DNA of 34,172 bases from Bacillota bacterium. GTDB taxonomy: Bacteria > Bacillota > Clostridia > Clostridiales > Clostridiaceae. The stretch's first letter is position 1, and every line of letters begins with the position of its first letter. Position numbers and translations under genes: made by a program. Positions 32,682 through 34,172 of the stretch are shown piece after piece. The DNA is taken from assembly GCA_023435985.1 (NCBI GenBank), contig JAEZKY010000037.1, forward strand, positions 1-34,172, in the 5' to 3' direction. Below the pieces are notes generated by a model, which saw only the letters and a list, made by a program, of their open reading frames with translations, was not told the origin of the DNA and did no database searches.

Positions 32682-34142
32682 TTAGATAAATGCTTGTATT
32701 TCCTTTAAAAAGCCCTCTTCACTATGTTCTCTACACACATAGGCTTCTATTCCTAATTTTTCTAATGGCTCATTTGTTTTTGGGCCTATTGCTATAATCT
32801 TCTTCTTTTTGATTTCTTCTATACCTAACATCTCTATCATATTATTAACAGTTGATGGACTTGTAAAGAATACTATATCAACTTCATCAAAAGACTTTTT
32901 ATTAACCACAGAACCACAAACAGTATCATAAATATATACTCTATCAACCTCTATACCACAGCTTGTAAGCTCTTCATATATATACTTTCTGCTCTTAGCT
33001 GAGCATGGTAAAAGTAAAGTTTCATTTTTATTTAAATATGGCTTTAATATATTTAATAGACCTTCAGATGCAAATTCCTTTGCTTTTGCAAAGCATCTAA
33101 TTCCTCTTTGCTTTAAAGCTTTCTCTGTTGCATCTCCAATAACTGAAATTTTTGCCTTAATTCCTCTTATATCATAATCTTTTTCTATTAAATAATCAAA
33201 GAATACTTCAACACTATTTACCGAAGTAAACACTATATGATCATACTTTCCTAATTTATCTATATAATCTTTTAGATTATCTGCCTCATTTTTTATCTCT
33301 ATTGCATTGAAGCTTGTAACTTCTGCTCCTAATTCTACTAATTTATTTTTTAAATTTACCGATTGTTTCCTTGAGCGTGTAATACATATATTCTTTCCGA
33401 ACAAAGGTTTATTTTCATACCAATTTAAATCTTCACTTAAATTTACTACTTCCCCAACTACAATTATACATGGAGATTTTAAATTAGCAGCTTTTACTTT
33501 TTGAGAAATATTATCTAAAACTCCTATTACTTTTTTTTGCTTAGCTGAAGTCCCCCTCATTATGACCCCACATGGAGTAGTTGAACTTTTTCCATTCTTA
33601 ATGAGTTCATCAACTATATTATCTAAATTACTTAAACCCATCATAAATACCAAAGTTCCTTCTTCAGATGCCAATGCCTTAAAATTCACCTTTAAATCTT
33701 TAGCAGATTTACCTGTTATAACATGAAAGCTTTGAGCTATCCCTCTATGAGTTATTGGAATTCCTGCATAATTCAAAACTGCAATGGGAGACGTCACTCC
33801 CGGAATTACTTCAAAGGATATATTTTCTTTTTTTAAAGCTAATACTTCTTCTCCGCCTCTTCCAAACACATATGGATCTCCACCTTTTATTCTTCCAACT
33901 ATATGTCCTTTCTTAGCTAGCTTTACTAAAAGTTCATTAATTTCATCTTGGGTTTGAGAATGAGCCCCTGGTTCTTTGCCGCAATAATAAACCTCACAGT
34001 TTTCACTTAAGTAATTCAATATATTATTTGATACCAATCTATCATAAAGTACGGCCGTACATTTTTTCAACGCTTTAACAGCTTTTAAAGTTAATAACTC
34101 TTCATCTCCTGGTCCTGTTCCTATTATATATACTTGCTTCAT
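32682..34142 (-). CDS. cobA-hemD: Fused uroporphyrinogen-III C-methyltransferase / uroporphyrinogen-III synthase
   Basis: This is a 486-residue fusion. Residues about 1-240 are SUMT (CobA), with VYIIGTGPGDEELLTLKAVK, VLYDRLVS, GRIKGGDPYVFGRGGEE and GVTSPIAVLNYAGIPITHRG. SUMT methylates uroporphyrinogen III to precorrin-2. Residues about 250-486 are HemD, which closes the ring to make uroporphyrinogen III (KNICITRSRKQSVNLKNKLV, VFTSVNSVEVFFDYL, VFFTSPSTVNNMIEMLG). The fusion joins consecutive steps and is common in clostridia that make cobalamin or siroheme. AGGAGG lies 7 bases before the ATG. The remaining hem genes are expected beyond the right edge. Confidence 0.96.
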   Translation of the reverse strand: MKQVYIIGTGPGDEELLTLKAVKALKKCTAVLYDRLVSNNILNYLSENCEVYYCGKEPGAHSQTQDEINELLVKLAKKGHIVGRIKGGDPYVFGRGGEEVLALKKENISFEVIPGVTSPIAVLNYAGIPITHRGIAQSFHVITGKSAKDLKVNFKALASEEGTLVFMMGLSNLDNIVDELIKNGKSSTTPCGVIMRGTSAKQKKVIGVLDNISQKVKAANLKSPCIIVVGEVVNLSEDLNWYENKPLFGKNICITRSRKQSVNLKNKLVELGAEVTSFNAIEIKNEADNLKDYIDKLGKYDHIVFTSVNSVEVFFDYLIEKDYDIRGIKAKISVIGDATEKALKQRGIRCFAKAKEFASEGLLNILKPYLNKNETLLLPCSAKSRKYIYEELTSCGIEVDRVYIYDTVCGSVVNKKSFDEVDIVFFTSPSTVNNMIEMLGIEEIKKKKIIAIGPKTNEPLEKLGIEAYVCREHSEEGFLKEIQAFI

Positions 34143-34172
34143 AACATGCCTCCTAATTAGATCAGTTAACAG

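Noticed and set aside
32464..34172. Similar CAGTTCACAG and CAGTTAACAG sequences before hemB and at the right edge
   Set aside because: Only two short, imperfect copies are seen; this is not enough to claim a repeat family.

Overview
The window reads as chromosomal DNA of a low-GC, spore-forming Firmicute, most likely a Clostridium sensu stricto of the solventogenic type. The reasons are very AT-rich intergenic DNA, strong GGAGG-type ribosome binding sites, A+T-biased codons, a DUF3867 gene, a fused cobA-hemD gene, QueH, and a thrC-thrB-ACT operon. Nearly all genes lie on the minus strand; the exceptions are two regulators (7574-9713) and one esterase (27659-28633). I see no rRNA, tRNA, CRISPR array, insertion sequence or prophage.

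Left part (1-7.4 kb): the 5' part of hisZ with its promoter and a palindromic candidate operator; a small unknown gene; a cysteine desulfurase-thiI pair for tRNA thiolation; a candidate small RNA near 4.5 kb; a small (p)ppGpp synthetase; and murE.

Arabinoside region (7.4-16.4 kb): an AraC regulator and an ArsR-like wHTH protein with a large beta-rich C-terminal domain lie next to an intracellular GH43 gene. They also lie next to an operon of a lipoprotein sugar-binding protein, two permeases, a GH51 arabinofuranosidase and a DUF6171 protein. Together these would import arabino-oligosaccharides and hydrolyse them in the cytoplasm. The importer ATPase is not encoded here. The operon has a clear promoter and a candidate cre site in a long leader.

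Stress and signalling region (16.6-23.3 kb): msrA; a decayed alpha/beta hydrolase; an ECF sigma factor with its RsgI-like membrane anti-sigma factor; a tandem paralogue of the anti-sigma ectodomain that lacks the cytoplasmic sigma-binding part; a 46-residue small protein; an MFS exporter with a terminator hairpin just before its start; and a Gly/Tyr-repeat small protein. The sigma operon and the paralogue share the same two-part promoter (TGTCAG-N17-CGAA), so they probably form one self-activated regulon. I consider this the most interesting system in the window.

Right part (23.3-34.2 kb): the threonine operon thrC-thrB-ACT with a structured upstream region; an unknown 312-residue protein; a membrane-anchored esterase; DUF3867; queH; and a tetrapyrrole cluster cobA-hemD, hemB, hemL.

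Several start codons were moved inward from the longest open frame because the longer start lies on or before the Shine-Dalgarno sequence (murE, wHTH regulator, abfA, both permeases, sigma factor, DUF3867, hemB).
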